Shown here one piece after another: positions 45,341-54,066 of a stretch of DNA of 64,000 nucleotides. Made by a program: the position numbers and the translations under genes. Positions within the stretch are counted from its first letter, which is position 1. Each line of letters opens with the position of its first letter. Origin of the DNA: Paenibacillus taichungensis (GTDB lineage: Bacteria > Bacillota > Bacilli > Paenibacillales > Paenibacillaceae); the NCBI RefSeq assembly GCF_003287275.1, contig NZ_QEVW01000005.1:62001-126000 (forward strand), read 5' to 3'. Under the pieces are notes generated by a model that was not told the DNA's origin, did no database searches, and saw nothing but the letters and a program-made list of their open reading frames with translations.

Positions 45341-46866
45341 TGGTCTCTTTATTAAAGAAGGACAAACATCTTTGGACATGGCTGCATCAATGGATATCGC
45401 CACGTTCGCTTCGCTCTCAATTACTCGCACGCTCCCTGTTCATTATGGCAGCTCTGTTATTATTAATTGGCATTCTTCAATTCTGGATTATGGAAAGTTT
45501 TCTGTATCGCAACCAGGCGAAAACCATGGAAGAGCAGCTCATGTCCATGCCTCCTGTGTGGCTCGGATCGTCTTCACGAAGTGGTGCGACAAGCAATCCT
45601 TTTGGTGGGCAATCTGGATCAGATCCAAGAGGATCAGGCAATCGTTTCTTATACATTCCCGATCGTTCACTCGCCTTATTCGATAATCAAAGTGGCTTCG
45701 AGGATATTTTTGGTGAAGACGGTCTGACCGCTCCTCGCTTGACATCCGTTGAATATCAGAACATCACAGATCGGATCAACGATAAACAACATGTTCCGTA
45801 CCGGATTGTAACGGATAATCAAGGCAATGAGCAGTTAATCGTCTTCTCTTCGCCTGGACCACGTAATCGCGGCTTACCCATGGTGCAGATGGGCACTGCT
45901 ACGAAACCGCTAAAAGACCTGATCGTAAAACAGCTTCTGATCTTCTTGATGTTATCTCTGCTGGCTATGGTGGCCGGACTCGTTCTATACGCTAAAGCAC
46001 TTCGCCGGACACTGATTCCCTTGTCCAGTATGGTAGATACTGTGCAACGAATTGATGCAGGCAGCCTGGCCGAACGACTTCCTTCTGTCCAGGGACAACA
46101 GGAAGTGGATCAGCTGGCGCTTTCATTTAACGGTATGCTTGAGAGACTTGAAGACTCGTTTGAAGCAGAGCGGGAATCGAAGGAGCAGATGCAGCGTTTT
46201 TTGTCCGATGCTTCCCATGAATTGCGTACCCCTCTTACCTCCATTCACGGATTCATTGAGGTGCTCAAACGCGGCGCAGCCTCCAACAGCGAGCAATTAT
46301 ATAGTGCTTTGAACAGCATGTATGGTGAATCGATGCGGATTAACAAACTTGTAGAGGATCTGCTGATGCTGACCAAGCTGGATCAGGCGCCTCAGCAGGA
46401 GCAGGAAGTCATTCAACTCGACAGTCTGCTGCTCGAAATGCAGCCACAGCTGATCATGATGGCTCAGGAAAGACAGGTTCATCTCGACCTGACCGCTGAA
46501 GTTCATGTAATGGCCGATGCTCACAAATTGAAACAGGTTGTACTTAATCTGTTCCACAATGCAGTACAGCACACCGATTCAGATCGGGGAGCCATCAGCA
46601 TGACGTTATATGCCGCTCAGCATAAAGCCGAGTTAACTGTCAAAGATAACGGCTCCGGGATTGAACCGGAACATCTCCCTCATATCTTTGAACGCTTCTA
46701 TCGCACAAGCTCTTCCCGTTCAAGAAAACAAGGGGGCGCGGGTCTAGGCCTTGCCATTACACTTTCGATTGTGGAATCGTATGGCGGGAAAATTACAGTA
46801 CGCAGCCAAATAGGTGCAGGAACGGAATTTACGATTTTGCTGCCATTGGTCAAGAGTGAATCCTAA
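45340..46866 (+). CDS. Membrane sensor histidine kinase
   Basis: 508 residues. Helix 1 at about 29-51, an extracytoplasmic sensor of about 140 residues, helix 2 at about 192-214, HAMP linker, HisKA with FLSDASHELRTPL (His293), and HATPase_c with N-box LNLFHNAVQH and G-boxes FERFYR...GGAGLGLAI. The sensor region is not a recognised named domain; it is Ser/Gly/Asn-rich near the start. It partners the overlapping response regulator. Confidence 0.94.
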   Translation: MVSLLKKDKHLWTWLHQWISPRSLRSQLLARSLFIMAALLLLIGILQFWIMESFLYRNQAKTMEEQLMSMPPVWLGSSSRSGATSNPFGGQSGSDPRGSGNRFLYIPDRSLALFDNQSGFEDIFGEDGLTAPRLTSVEYQNITDRINDKQHVPYRIVTDNQGNEQLIVFSSPGPRNRGLPMVQMGTATKPLKDLIVKQLLIFLMLSLLAMVAGLVLYAKALRRTLIPLSSMVDTVQRIDAGSLAERLPSVQGQQEVDQLALSFNGMLERLEDSFEAERESKEQMQRFLSDASHELRTPLTSIHGFIEVLKRGAASNSEQLYSALNSMYGESMRINKLVEDLLMLTKLDQAPQQEQEVIQLDSLLLEMQPQLIMMAQERQVHLDLTAEVHVMADAHKLKQVVLNLFHNAVQHTDSDRGAISMTLYAAQHKAELTVKDNGSGIEPEHLPHIFERFYRTSSSRSRKQGGAGLGLAITLSIVESYGGKITVRSQIGAGTEFTILLPLVKSES

Positions 46867-46920
46867 GCTGAACGAAAGCGTGAGATGCGGATTTTCGTTT
46901 ATTGCGGCTCTTATCATATG

Positions 46921-46968
46921 ACAAATACCCGTATCATTTCTACAGAGAAATGATATGGGTATTTGTTT
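46921..46968. terminator. Bidirectional terminator after the two-component operon
   Basis: ACAAATACCCGTATCATTTCT arm (46921-46941, shown by its ends ACAAATACCC and ATCATTTCT) paired with AGAAATGATATGGGTATTTGT, followed by T-rich sequence; also suits the convergent HAD gene. Confidence 0.88.
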
Positions 46969-47025
46969 AGTATCGAATTGGTGGATAGGTGGATTTGTAT
47001 GTAGTGGCATCTGTATCGCTAATTA

Positions 47026-47613
47026 TCATTGGTCTGCGAGCCATCCGTCAATTTCAGCAATCCATTGATGCTGTTCATCCGCAAGTAATGTTTCCCATCC
47101 CAGCTCAGCAGCAGGCTTCAAATTTTTAGCCTGATCATCCACATATATAATAGGTGCATCCTTGGCTAAATGAGATTGTACAAGTTCATATATTTCTGTA
47201 TTTGGCTTGCAATATCCCACCTGATTGGATATCGTTATGCTCTTGCAATATGGTTGGATCAACGGCAAAATCGGTTGAATCCATTCTTGACAATGATTGC
47301 TCAAGAGATGAAGTTCTGCCTGCTTGCTCCATCGTTCAAGACGATGCATGGCAGGTAGCAACTCTGTTGTTTTTTCAAGTAATTCATATGCATACATCTT
47401 TTCCATATTGGGATATTGTGTTTGCATCCAGATCCAGAACTGTTCCTCTGTCATCCTTCCTGTCCACAAGTCCTTGCGTATACCACTTAATTGCTCGATT
47501 AATACAGGAAAAGGAGTACCTGCATAGCTAGCAAGCTCCTGCCAGAATGAGGAGGAAAGATTGGTGATCAGCACACCGGCCAGATCTAAAACAAGCTGAG
47601 GTTTGGAATCTAT
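47026..47613 (-). CDS. HAD-superfamily hydrolase with apparent ATA start
   Basis: Predicted phosphatase-like HAD protein of about 195 residues. Motif I is VLDLAGVLI (nucleophile Asp, then Ala-Gly as in the YihX-like DLGxV group); motif II is in LLSNH; the motif III Lys is in YCKPNTEIY; and motif IV is IIYVDDQAKN. The first canonical codon in frame, GTG 47574, lies after the nucleophile and would remove it. Upstream, an ideal AGGAG sits 7 nt before ATA (47611-47613), giving a start MDSKPQLVLDLAG. So either AUA initiates translation here, or the start codon has mutated and the gene is failing. Confidence 0.75.
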   Translation of the reverse strand: MDSKPQLVLDLAGVLITNLSSSFWQELASYAGTPFPVLIEQLSGIRKDLWTGRMTEEQFWIWMQTQYPNMEKMYAYELLEKTTELLPAMHRLERWSKQAELHLLSNHCQEWIQPILPLIQPYCKSITISNQVGYCKPNTEIYELVQSHLAKDAPIIYVDDQAKNLKPAAELGWETLLADEQHQWIAEIDGWLADQ

Positions 47614-47656
47614 GGTATCACTCCTGTGCAGTCTTCTTGAGCCAATTACAGTAGGG

Positions 47657-48232
47657 TTATTGTTGGTGCTTCAACAATTGGTAATGGTTGTACGGTTCAT
47701 TTTCGATTTCAATCATATTCAGATATTCAAAATTGCATTTCTGTATTACCTTGTTGGATGCCTGATTCGTTAATAAAGCAATGGCATTCAATACTTCAAC
47801 GTTTGTATTTTCAAATAAATACTGTGTTATTCCTTTTACTGCCTGCGTTGTATAGCCACGGTTCCGGAAGTGTTTCGAAATGCCGTACATAATCTCCCGA
47901 TTGGGCGCTGGCAGTTCATCCTTGATCCCCGAACAGCACCATCCAATAAACTCATCATTTTCTTTGAGCACGATAGCCAACCGTAAACAGAGGTCTCCGA
48001 TGTCTCCTCCCGCCAAAACAGCTTGTTTAAAATTCCGATTCTCAGGGATTTCGTATTGAGTCAGCCAAAGTACTCTCTCTTCAACCGCAGCATTCCATCC
48101 TGGCAAAAATTCGTATACCTCAGGTTGCCAGGTGATTTCCTGCAATTTCTCCAAATCCTCAAGTCGATACTCGCGCAAATATATATCTTTGCAATCAATG
48201 ATTAATTCATCACTTTGGTTGGTTTGTTTCAT
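47657..48232 (-). CDS. GNAT-family N-acetyltransferase (RimJ-like)
   Basis: 191 residues. The acetyl-CoA fold is recognisable from the N-terminal IYLREYRLEDLEKLQEI, the FIGWCCSGIKDEL strand, and the cofactor loop GISKHFRNRGYTTQAVKGI. This resembles the RimJ/RimL branch (N-terminal or antibiotic acetylation). Start ATG 48232 with AGGAGG upstream. Substrate unknown. It lies in a run of small minus-strand genes with individual ribosome binding sites, not obviously one operon. Confidence 0.88.
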   Translation of the reverse strand: MKQTNQSDELIIDCKDIYLREYRLEDLEKLQEITWQPEVYEFLPGWNAAVEERVLWLTQYEIPENRNFKQAVLAGGDIGDLCLRLAIVLKENDEFIGWCCSGIKDELPAPNREIMYGISKHFRNRGYTTQAVKGITQYLFENTNVEVLNAIALLTNQASNKVIQKCNFEYLNMIEIENEPYNHYQLLKHQQ

Positions 48233-48297
48233 AAAGCCTCCTGGTGTACATCTTATCTACCTTGTTGCGTTTCACTTTAAAGCTCGATAACCAAAAA

Positions 48298-48846
48298 TCA
48301 ATTCAAATTATAAGCTCTTATTACGTTGTTCTCTTCATCAAGAGCATACACATTCGTGAACGTTGTCATTAACATCATTTTGTCTTCACTCTGGTAAGCT
48401 TCCGGCATTTTCATGATAAACGTATTATTACTTGACTCAACCTCCTGAGTCTCACCGTTTGTGTATTCAATCTTAAACTTGTGTACAGGCATATTGGAAT
48501 ATAAAGCGCCCCATATAAAATTTCCTTTGTTGTTCTTCGGTTCCGCTTGTACCAAAAAGGCGGGCCCCACATCTGAACTCGCTGTCCAACCTGATTCACT
48601 ATCGGTATCATAGTGATATCTCCCATTCTTATGTTCATAAGCAGCGAAAACATATTGTGTTTGGTCCAGTGACAAAACCAGTTCATTTTGCTGATCTACA
48701 TTAACCACTTGAAGAGGGTATTTCCAAGTAGACTGAACAGCCTTCTCTAACGTTTTATATCCAAAAATATCATTCCAGAAGAATGCAGTAACACTAACCA
48801 ATACACATACAACAACGCACGAACTTATCCATAACAGCTTCCTCAT
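48298..48846 (-). CDS. Membrane-anchored extracytoplasmic protein of unknown function
   Basis: 182 residues: one N-terminal helix (LLWISSCVVVCVLVSVTAFFW), then a soluble beta-rich domain. No Cys lipobox fits, so it is a single-pass or signal-anchored protein. Start ATG 48846 with AAGGGGTG upstream. I do not recognise the family; similar one-helix proteins in Bacillales are plain hypotheticals. Confidence 0.78.
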   Translation of the reverse strand: MRKLLWISSCVVVCVLVSVTAFFWNDIFGYKTLEKAVQSTWKYPLQVVNVDQQNELVLSLDQTQYVFAAYEHKNGRYHYDTDSESGWTASSDVGPAFLVQAEPKNNKGNFIWGALYSNMPVHKFKIEYTNGETQEVESSNNTFIMKMPEAYQSEDKMMLMTTFTNVYALDEENNVIRAYNLN

Positions 48847-48928
48847 ATTTCACCCCTTGCACATTGTCAGTTACCGAACTAACATTGGCAGATCATAAAC
48901 ATCGGGCCGCTCTGATTTAAAATGGGAC

Positions 48929-49504
48929 TCACACGAGTCCTTCCTTATCAATAAACTCGTCTTTGGTTAATCCGAACAGGATCAGATCCTGATATTTCCC
49001 ATCGGTATAAATCACCTGACGACGCACGCCCTCCTGCACACATCCAAGCTTTCTCATCATGGCTGCAGAAGGTTCATTGCCTTCCAGAACATAATCATTG
49101 AATTTATTAAGCCTGCGCTCGAAAAAGGCATATTTGAGCAAAATACGAATGGCTCTCGTCCCGTATCCTTTTCCGCGATGGTCCCTGTCAATTTGAATTC
49201 CAATGCTAAAGGTACCATTCCGCTCATCAATGCTGTTCAGGTTCACTCCCCCAACATTCTCACCATCCATATTCTCAATCGTGAACATGATTCGTCCTCT
49301 GTCTAAAGAGAACTCGGAGAAGGCTTCCGTAAATTTCTTCGCATCAGCATTCGTAGGTGGCAGTTCTACTGCACATTCCAGTAAACGACGAGCGGGTGAA
49401 TCAAACCGGTTATAATAATGATCCTCCCAATCTTCCTCACGCAAAGCACGTAATCTGACCTTATCATCCTGCCAAAAATAATTGCTATAGTTAATCTCTC
49501 TCAT
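48929..49504 (-). CDS. GNAT-family N-acetyltransferase
   Basis: 191 residues. Conserved pieces: KVRLRALREEDWEDHYY at the start, GGVNLNSIDERNGTFSIGI for the central strands, and the acetyl-CoA loop IDRDHRGKGYGTRAIRILLKY (cut at its RGKGYGT core). The RimL-type ending LNDYVLEGNEPSAAMMRKLG-like is present. Start ATG 49504 with GGGGGG upstream rather than the earlier 49519. Acceptor unknown. Confidence 0.9.
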   Translation of the reverse strand: MREINYSNYFWQDDKVRLRALREEDWEDHYYNRFDSPARRLLECAVELPPTNADAKKFTEAFSEFSLDRGRIMFTIENMDGENVGGVNLNSIDERNGTFSIGIQIDRDHRGKGYGTRAIRILLKYAFFERRLNKFNDYVLEGNEPSAAMMRKLGCVQEGVRRQVIYTDGKYQDLILFGLTKDEFIDKEGLV

Positions 49505-49604
49505 TCTGATACCCCCCAATTTATAAGTATGTCTTCAAACCTACTGAACGCCGAAATGGAACTGAGCATGCTCGGTAGCAGAAGGTGGAGCGAGCGCTAA
49601 CAAA

Positions 49605-49790
49605 TCTGAGACGTCTTATTCATGGATTTGAGGTGAACGCAGAAATCTAAGGAACCTGAGGCGCGCTATATTAGAATAAACAGACGTTTGTAGCGTTTTT
49701 ATCAGAGATTTCTGCAAATAGCGTCTCTGAAGTTCCTTACTTTTTTAAAAGAGGACTTGAAGGCGAAATAAGACGTCCTGAGTTCCTTAG
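49605..49790. repeat. Nested inverted repeats, possible non-coding repeat element
   Basis: Outer arms GACGTCTTATT (from 49610) and AATAAGACGTC (to 49777). Inner arms CTAAGGAACCTGAGG...CGCTAT (49647-49669) and ATAGCGTCTCTGAAGTTCCTTA (49718-49739, core GTTCCTTA), plus a third GTTCCTTAG at 49782. A weaker resemblance to 38845-38880 (GCAAATAGC context) hints at a dispersed family. No transposase is present. Confidence 0.55.
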
Positions 49791-49798
49791 AAATTCTT

Positions 49799-49900
49799 CT
49801 ACCCACTCGCCACAATAAGCCGACTTGGAAGATACTCTCCATCATCGGTAATCTTTCCTGAATTGAAAGACGCACCTAGTTTCCCGCTTTCCAAATTCAT
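49799..49900 (-). other. Possible 33-residue reading frame or gene remnant
   Basis: ATG 49900 with GAGGAA upstream reads MNLESGKLGASFNSGKI..., ending IVASG at TAG (49799-49801). An in-frame stop lies just upstream. It could be a real tiny gene or the tail of a decayed one; I recognise no family. The rest of the gap up to 50092 shows nothing else. Confidence 0.3.
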
Positions 49901-50092
49901 CTTCTTTGTTCCTCAAATCAACTTCATCCCACAAATGACCGCATATACTGAATATAGTCCTGATCCATGGTTATCTCCTTATATTGTTAGAAATGATATA
50001 CCACAAACATTCCTTATACGAAGTACACCTATGATAACCCATATTGTGGAATTTGAGGAGAATTGTTTTCATAAGCGATACAACTAAAAATA

Positions 50093-50128
50093 GCCCCCGG
50101 ACAGGAGGAACCTGCCGAAGGCTATCAT
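50093..50128 (-). terminator. Terminator of the acidic hypothetical gene
   Basis: Minus-strand ATAGCC-TT-CGGCAGG-loop-CCTGTCC-GGG-GGCTAT followed by T5, directly after the stop at 50149. Confidence 0.85.
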
Positions 50129-50148
50129 CTATTTTATATAGTACGTGA

Positions 50149-50454
50149 TTACAAATCTTCTTCTTCCGGGTATTGAGGCTTGGTTACATTATCGGGGACC
50201 GTTTCATCGTAGACATCCTGGCCGGGGTAATCCCGAACCTCCCCTTCGTGCAGCTCATGATTTTCATAATCGAAACGGTGCGCGGTCCTTTGATCCACTC
50301 GCCACGGCGAGCTTTTGCCAAGAGATTCAGACATTAGAGATGAGCCGTAAGGACCTTCAGGGAACTCTTCGAGTGTGATATCATTTCGCTGCGACTCCAC
50401 CGTGGACACATCGGTATATTCTTGCCTTTCTTCTTGCAGAAATTTATCCTTCAT
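50149..50454 (-). CDS. Small acidic protein of unknown function
   Basis: 101 residues, hydrophilic, rich in Glu, Asp, Tyr and Pro, with no helix-forming membrane segment and little predicted order; it ends YPEEEDL. Start ATG 50454 with GGAGGGACG upstream; that site overlaps an earlier in-frame ATG at 50469, which makes 50454 the better choice. No family recognised. It has its own terminator. Confidence 0.7.
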   Translation of the reverse strand: MKDKFLQEERQEYTDVSTVESQRNDITLEEFPEGPYGSSLMSESLGKSSPWRVDQRTAHRFDYENHELHEGEVRDYPGQDVYDETVPDNVTKPQYPEEEDL

Positions 50455-50551
50455 CGTTCGTCCCTCCATATCTGCTTCGTGGTGATCAAAGCATGTTTAT
50501 TTTGAACGGAAATGAAAGGATTTATGCATGATGCATGGCAAACAATGCGTT

Positions 50552-52318
50552 TCAGTCTCTGATCCAGATATAAAATACAAAAACAATAAGTCCAATCATG
50601 CAAATCCATGTATCTCGTTTGGTCCATACCAATAAGGAGGAGCGTGCTCCGAGCAAGGAATTCTCCCTAACTTTCCGCATTTCCATCGCAATCGTCATAT
50701 CTTCTGCACGCTGAAACAGCGCCATTAGCAAGGGAATGACCATTGGACCAAGATCACGTATACGTACCGTATTCGGTCTTAATGCAGCTTTGCCGCGTGC
50801 CCGGACGATTAGCGAGAATCGCTGCCATTCACTCCAGATCATCGGGATAAAACGAAAGATTAAGGACACGGCGAGTGCAAACGACGACACGGGCAGTTTA
50901 ATTTTTTTGCCAACACCAAGCACCCAATTCAGTCCCTCAACCATGCGCCCATATGGCGTAGTCAGTGAAAACCAAAGGCTTGCCAACGTAACGATAAACA
51001 AACGGTATACATTCAGTAACGTCGCCTCCGCCTGCATCAGGGAAAATCCAAACTGTAGGCCGCCACCTTCTGTAGAAAGAGTCGTGCCCGACAACGCGGT
51101 AGATACGAGAAAGAACAGTACGAGCGGCTTCATTAATTTCAAGCATCCCATCAGAGCCTGCCGTGGCAACACAACAAGCGCCAAGATGACCGGCACCAAC
51201 GTAAGAGAGAGACCTAACCAGTGGCGCTGAAGCATCGCAGCGGTCACGAGCAAAATGTATAAAACCCATTTCAGACGCGGGTCCATGGCACCGTACAATC
51301 CTCTGCTTGATCCTGATTCAGCGTGGGCGTATATGGACTCCTGTGTGCCTTCTCCTCCCGAAGTGTCGGAGCTTGAAAAGGCAAGCTTTGCTTCATCTAC
51401 TCTGAATTCTACTCTGAATGGTTCCTCATTACCAATAACATTAACCTTCTGCTCTAAAGGCTCATTGACGAACTGAACAATAGCTTCAGCCATTTCCTCC
51501 GGGGTCAACACAGTAGAAGGAAAATGAATGCCCGACGCCGCAAATTGTTGTGCCAGTTGCATGGATGGTGGCAGCCCAATTCCCGCAAGTTCCAGCAGAT
51601 CTGGTCTTGTATGAAGTTCTCGTGGCGTGAGATCAGCAACCAGACGCCCATCCTTCAACAAAAGAACCCGATCCGCATGTGGTAAAAATGAGTCCAGGTC
51701 GTGTGTAGCCACAATGGCTCCCTCACCTGCAGTTCGATGCTGATTCAATACATCCAGCAGCATGATCACACTTTGTGCTTCCAATCCGGCGCTGGGTTCA
51801 TCAAGCAATAGCCATGAAGGCTGCGTAGCAGTTCCCAGGGCAAGCCCCAGTCTTCTCCGTTCTCCCCCACTTAGTGCAAAAGGTGATCTGTCCGAATGGA
51901 ACCGTTCTTCTTCTCCCTGACCCGCTGGGGAGTCCCAGTGCTCCAGTGCTTCGGAAATCTGCTTTTTCTTTTGCTCATCCGGTAGCCGATATGGACGCAG
52001 GGAATAAGCAAATTCTCGACCAATGCTTCGGGCGAACAACTGTTGCTCCGGGAATTGAAAGACCAAGCCCATTTGCAGCAAAATGGACTGCGGCACTTTA
52101 CCGTTCTGCCAGAAAAACTCTCCATCCAGCTTGAGGCTGCCCACATCTGGAGGCTTTAGACCGGCGATTGTTTGCAGCAGTGTTGTTTTGCCTGATCCTG
52201 TGCAGCCTAACAATAAAGTGACTTCGCCACGGTTCAGTTGGACTGTGATATCTTGAAGCAGCGCTCTTTTGTCAGGTTGTGACGAAGCTACACCTACATG
52301 TTCTAATTCGATTGCCAA
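50552..52318 (-). CDS. ECF transporter fusion: EcfA ATPase joined to EcfT membrane component
   Basis: 588 residues combining two subunits normally encoded separately. N-terminal ATPase (1 to about 275): Walker A GCTGSGKTT, signature ALSGGERRRLG, Walker B LLLDEPSAG and switch ATHDLDS. A Ser/Glu-rich linker (about 275-335) leads to EcfT (about 335-588) with five or six helices and the coupling motifs RARGKA and AMEMRKV. Start TTG 52318 with AGGAGG upstream, overlapping the end of the other ATPase gene by 16 bp. With that ATPase and the divergent BioY it makes a complete biotin importer with all energy-coupling parts on one operon. Confidence 0.92.
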   Translation of the reverse strand: MAIELEHVGVASSQPDKRALLQDITVQLNRGEVTLLLGCTGSGKTTLLQTIAGLKPPDVGSLKLDGEFFWQNGKVPQSILLQMGLVFQFPEQQLFARSIGREFAYSLRPYRLPDEQKKKQISEALEHWDSPAGQGEEERFHSDRSPFALSGGERRRLGLALGTATQPSWLLLDEPSAGLEAQSVIMLLDVLNQHRTAGEGAIVATHDLDSFLPHADRVLLLKDGRLVADLTPRELHTRPDLLELAGIGLPPSMQLAQQFAASGIHFPSTVLTPEEMAEAIVQFVNEPLEQKVNVIGNEEPFRVEFRVDEAKLAFSSSDTSGGEGTQESIYAHAESGSSRGLYGAMDPRLKWVLYILLVTAAMLQRHWLGLSLTLVPVILALVVLPRQALMGCLKLMKPLVLFFLVSTALSGTTLSTEGGGLQFGFSLMQAEATLLNVYRLFIVTLASLWFSLTTPYGRMVEGLNWVLGVGKKIKLPVSSFALAVSLIFRFIPMIWSEWQRFSLIVRARGKAALRPNTVRIRDLGPMVIPLLMALFQRAEDMTIAMEMRKVRENSLLGARSSLLVWTKRDTWICMIGLIVFVFYIWIRD

Positions 52319-53166
52319 AGGGCTACCTCCTTAACCAACTGCTCTGGTCGCAGAGGTGTCGCATGATGGAGCAGACCTTTCCGTTTCAGAAGTAGAGCCG
52401 TCTGCACCGTAAAAGGTGGAGCAAGCCCCAGCTGTTCGCAGGGTGATGGTGGTTGTGCTTCTTTTCCAGCCTCAGCAGTCGTCTCTTCCTTATCTTTTCC
52501 ATAGAAGAAAGCTGCAGGAGCTCCATCGTAAACACAGCGTCCCTGTTCCATGGCAATAATTCGATCGCAAAGGGTCGCTTCCTCCAAATGATGCGTAATC
52601 CAGATTACCGCCGTCCCTTGCTGGACAATAGTTTGAACTACAGCTTCCATTCGATCTCTGGCTCCTGGATCAAGCATGGCCGTAGGTTCGTCCAGAATGA
52701 GCACATCTGGCTTAGCCGCCAGCGCTACCGCGATATTAAGCAGCTGCTTCTGTCCTCCAGACAGCATCGATATTGACGCCTCTGGCGGGTGTTCAAGTCC
52801 AACCGTATGTAATGCGTGCTCTCTCCGGCGTAATTGTTCATCAGGAGATTCCAGCAGAGAGGATAAAGCAAAATGGAACTCCTCCTCAATGGTATCTCCC
52901 AGTACCTGTGCATCAGGCTGCTGGAGGACTCCACGAACAACCAGTTCTGGAGTAGCCTTTCTTTCTCCGCCGGATAACGGAGTGAATCCAATCAGTAGTC
53001 CAGCCAGCGTGCTCTTGCCACTACCATTGGCTCCCACAATACTTATCCACTCTCCCGGAGCTAATTCCAGCGTAACCCCATCCACTGCCTTACGAATACG
53101 TCCTGACTCGGAGGCATAATGAACACGGACTTGATCTAGTGTAATCAAAGGTGTAACGTCTTGCAT
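52303..53166 (-). CDS. ECF transporter ATP-binding protein (EcfA)
   Basis: 287-residue ATPase of the energy-coupling module. Walker A GANGSGKST, Q-loop LQQPDAQVLG, signature LSGGQKQL, Walker B LILDEPTAM and switch ITHHLEEA; the QQPD-type Q-loop is typical of ECF ATPases. A C-terminal extension of about 60 residues follows. Start ATG 53166 with AAAGGA upstream; the earlier start at 53226 would run into the BirA site. It forms a heterodimer with the ATPase half of the fusion protein. Confidence 0.93.
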   Translation of the reverse strand: MQDVTPLITLDQVRVHYASESGRIRKAVDGVTLELAPGEWISIVGANGSGKSTLAGLLIGFTPLSGGERKATPELVVRGVLQQPDAQVLGDTIEEEFHFALSSLLESPDEQLRRREHALHTVGLEHPPEASISMLSGGQKQLLNIAVALAAKPDVLILDEPTAMLDPGARDRMEAVVQTIVQQGTAVIWITHHLEEATLCDRIIAMEQGRCVYDGAPAAFFYGKDKEETTAEAGKEAQPPSPCEQLGLAPPFTVQTALLLKRKGLLHHATPLRPEQLVKEVALWQSN

Positions 53167-53215
53167 CGCAAATTGGTCCTTTCCCTTTTGAATCTTTTGT
53201 GGTACGATCCAAATC

Positions 53216-53245
53216 GTTAACCACATCCGTTTGATCGGTTAACAA
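53216..53245. promoter_or_regulatory. BirA operator between bioY and the ECF ATPase gene
   Basis: GTTAACC, 14-bp spacer, GGTTAACAA: the two-arm biotin operator bound by biotinyl-AMP-BirA in Firmicutes. It lies between the divergent starts (53166 and 53279), so one site can shut off both units when biotin is ample. Confidence 0.88.
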
Positions 53246-53278
53246 TAAGATTACCAAAATTGAAAGGAATGTTCAAAC

Positions 53279-53869
53279 ATGAAATTATCTTTGCGAGGTA
53301 TTGTATTCAGCGCACTGATGGCAGCCATACTGGTTCTTTTTGGTTACATAAGTATTCCCATTGGTTTCTCTCCTGTGCCGATTACATTGCAAACTCTTGC
53401 GGTTATGCTGGCAGGCGGACTGCTTGGTCCCTTATATGGTTTTCTAAGTGTCGCTTTAGTCGTAGTCCTGACTGCAGTTGGCTTCCCGCTTCTGCATGGC
53501 GCAGGCGGACTTGCAGTACTCCTTGGTCCTACAGGGGGATATGTCATGATGTGGCCCTTCTCCGCATTGCTTATTGGGTTATTACTCAGCAGAATCAAAC
53601 TGAACGGATTCGTTGGTTATTTCCTGGCCTTTATCGTATTTGAGGTATTTGGTTCAATGTTGATTTATGTTTCGGGCGTGCCCTGGTTGGCCTATGCTTA
53701 CAAAATGTCATTACCCGAAGCCATGATACAAGGGTTCTATCCCTACATTATCGGTGATCTGATCAAAGCCTTGTTCGCTGCGATCATCATCGCACCTGTG
53801 CGCATGGTCTTCCCTCCGCAACGACTGACAGGCAATATGAACTCAACGGTTGTGCGAGCAGATTCTTAG
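53279..53869 (+). CDS. bioY: Biotin transporter substrate-binding component BioY
   Basis: 196-residue membrane S-component with six helices. Family signature near the N-terminus, SIPIGFSPVPITLQTLAVML, then LAGGLLGPLYG and the glycine block GPTGGYVMMWP. Start ATG 53279 with GAAAGGA upstream. It works alone at low efficiency or with the ECF module encoded divergently. Repressed through the BirA site. Terminator follows. Confidence 0.96.
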   Translation: MKLSLRGIVFSALMAAILVLFGYISIPIGFSPVPITLQTLAVMLAGGLLGPLYGFLSVALVVVLTAVGFPLLHGAGGLAVLLGPTGGYVMMWPFSALLIGLLLSRIKLNGFVGYFLAFIVFEVFGSMLIYVSGVPWLAYAYKMSLPEAMIQGFYPYIIGDLIKALFAAIIIAPVRMVFPPQRLTGNMNSTVVRADS

Positions 53870-53901
53870 GACATCAATGGGTCGTAAATAAAACGAAACA
53901 A

Positions 53902-53940
53902 ATGCCTCCAAAATTAATTTTTGGAGGTATTTTCTTTTGC
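53902..53940 (+). terminator. Rho-independent terminator of bioY
   Basis: ATGCCTCCAAAA-ATTAAT-TTTTGGAGGTAT, then T4CT4. Confidence 0.88.
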
Positions 53941-54021
53941 GCCAGAATGTCATGTCCATATTTTCCATGCTTCAAGTCCATATTCAACATGTTCTTCAAA
54001 AGAACTCTTGACTATAATAAT

Positions 54022-54036
54022 TGATAATGATTATCA
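54022..54036. promoter_or_regulatory. Fur box upstream of the siderophore-binding lipoprotein gene
   Basis: TGATAAT-G-ATTATCA, a perfect 7-1-7 Fur box, 30 bp before the ATG region. It implies iron repression. Confidence 0.92.
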
Positions 54037-54066
54037 TTATAAAAGAAAAAAGGGGATTTCATTATT

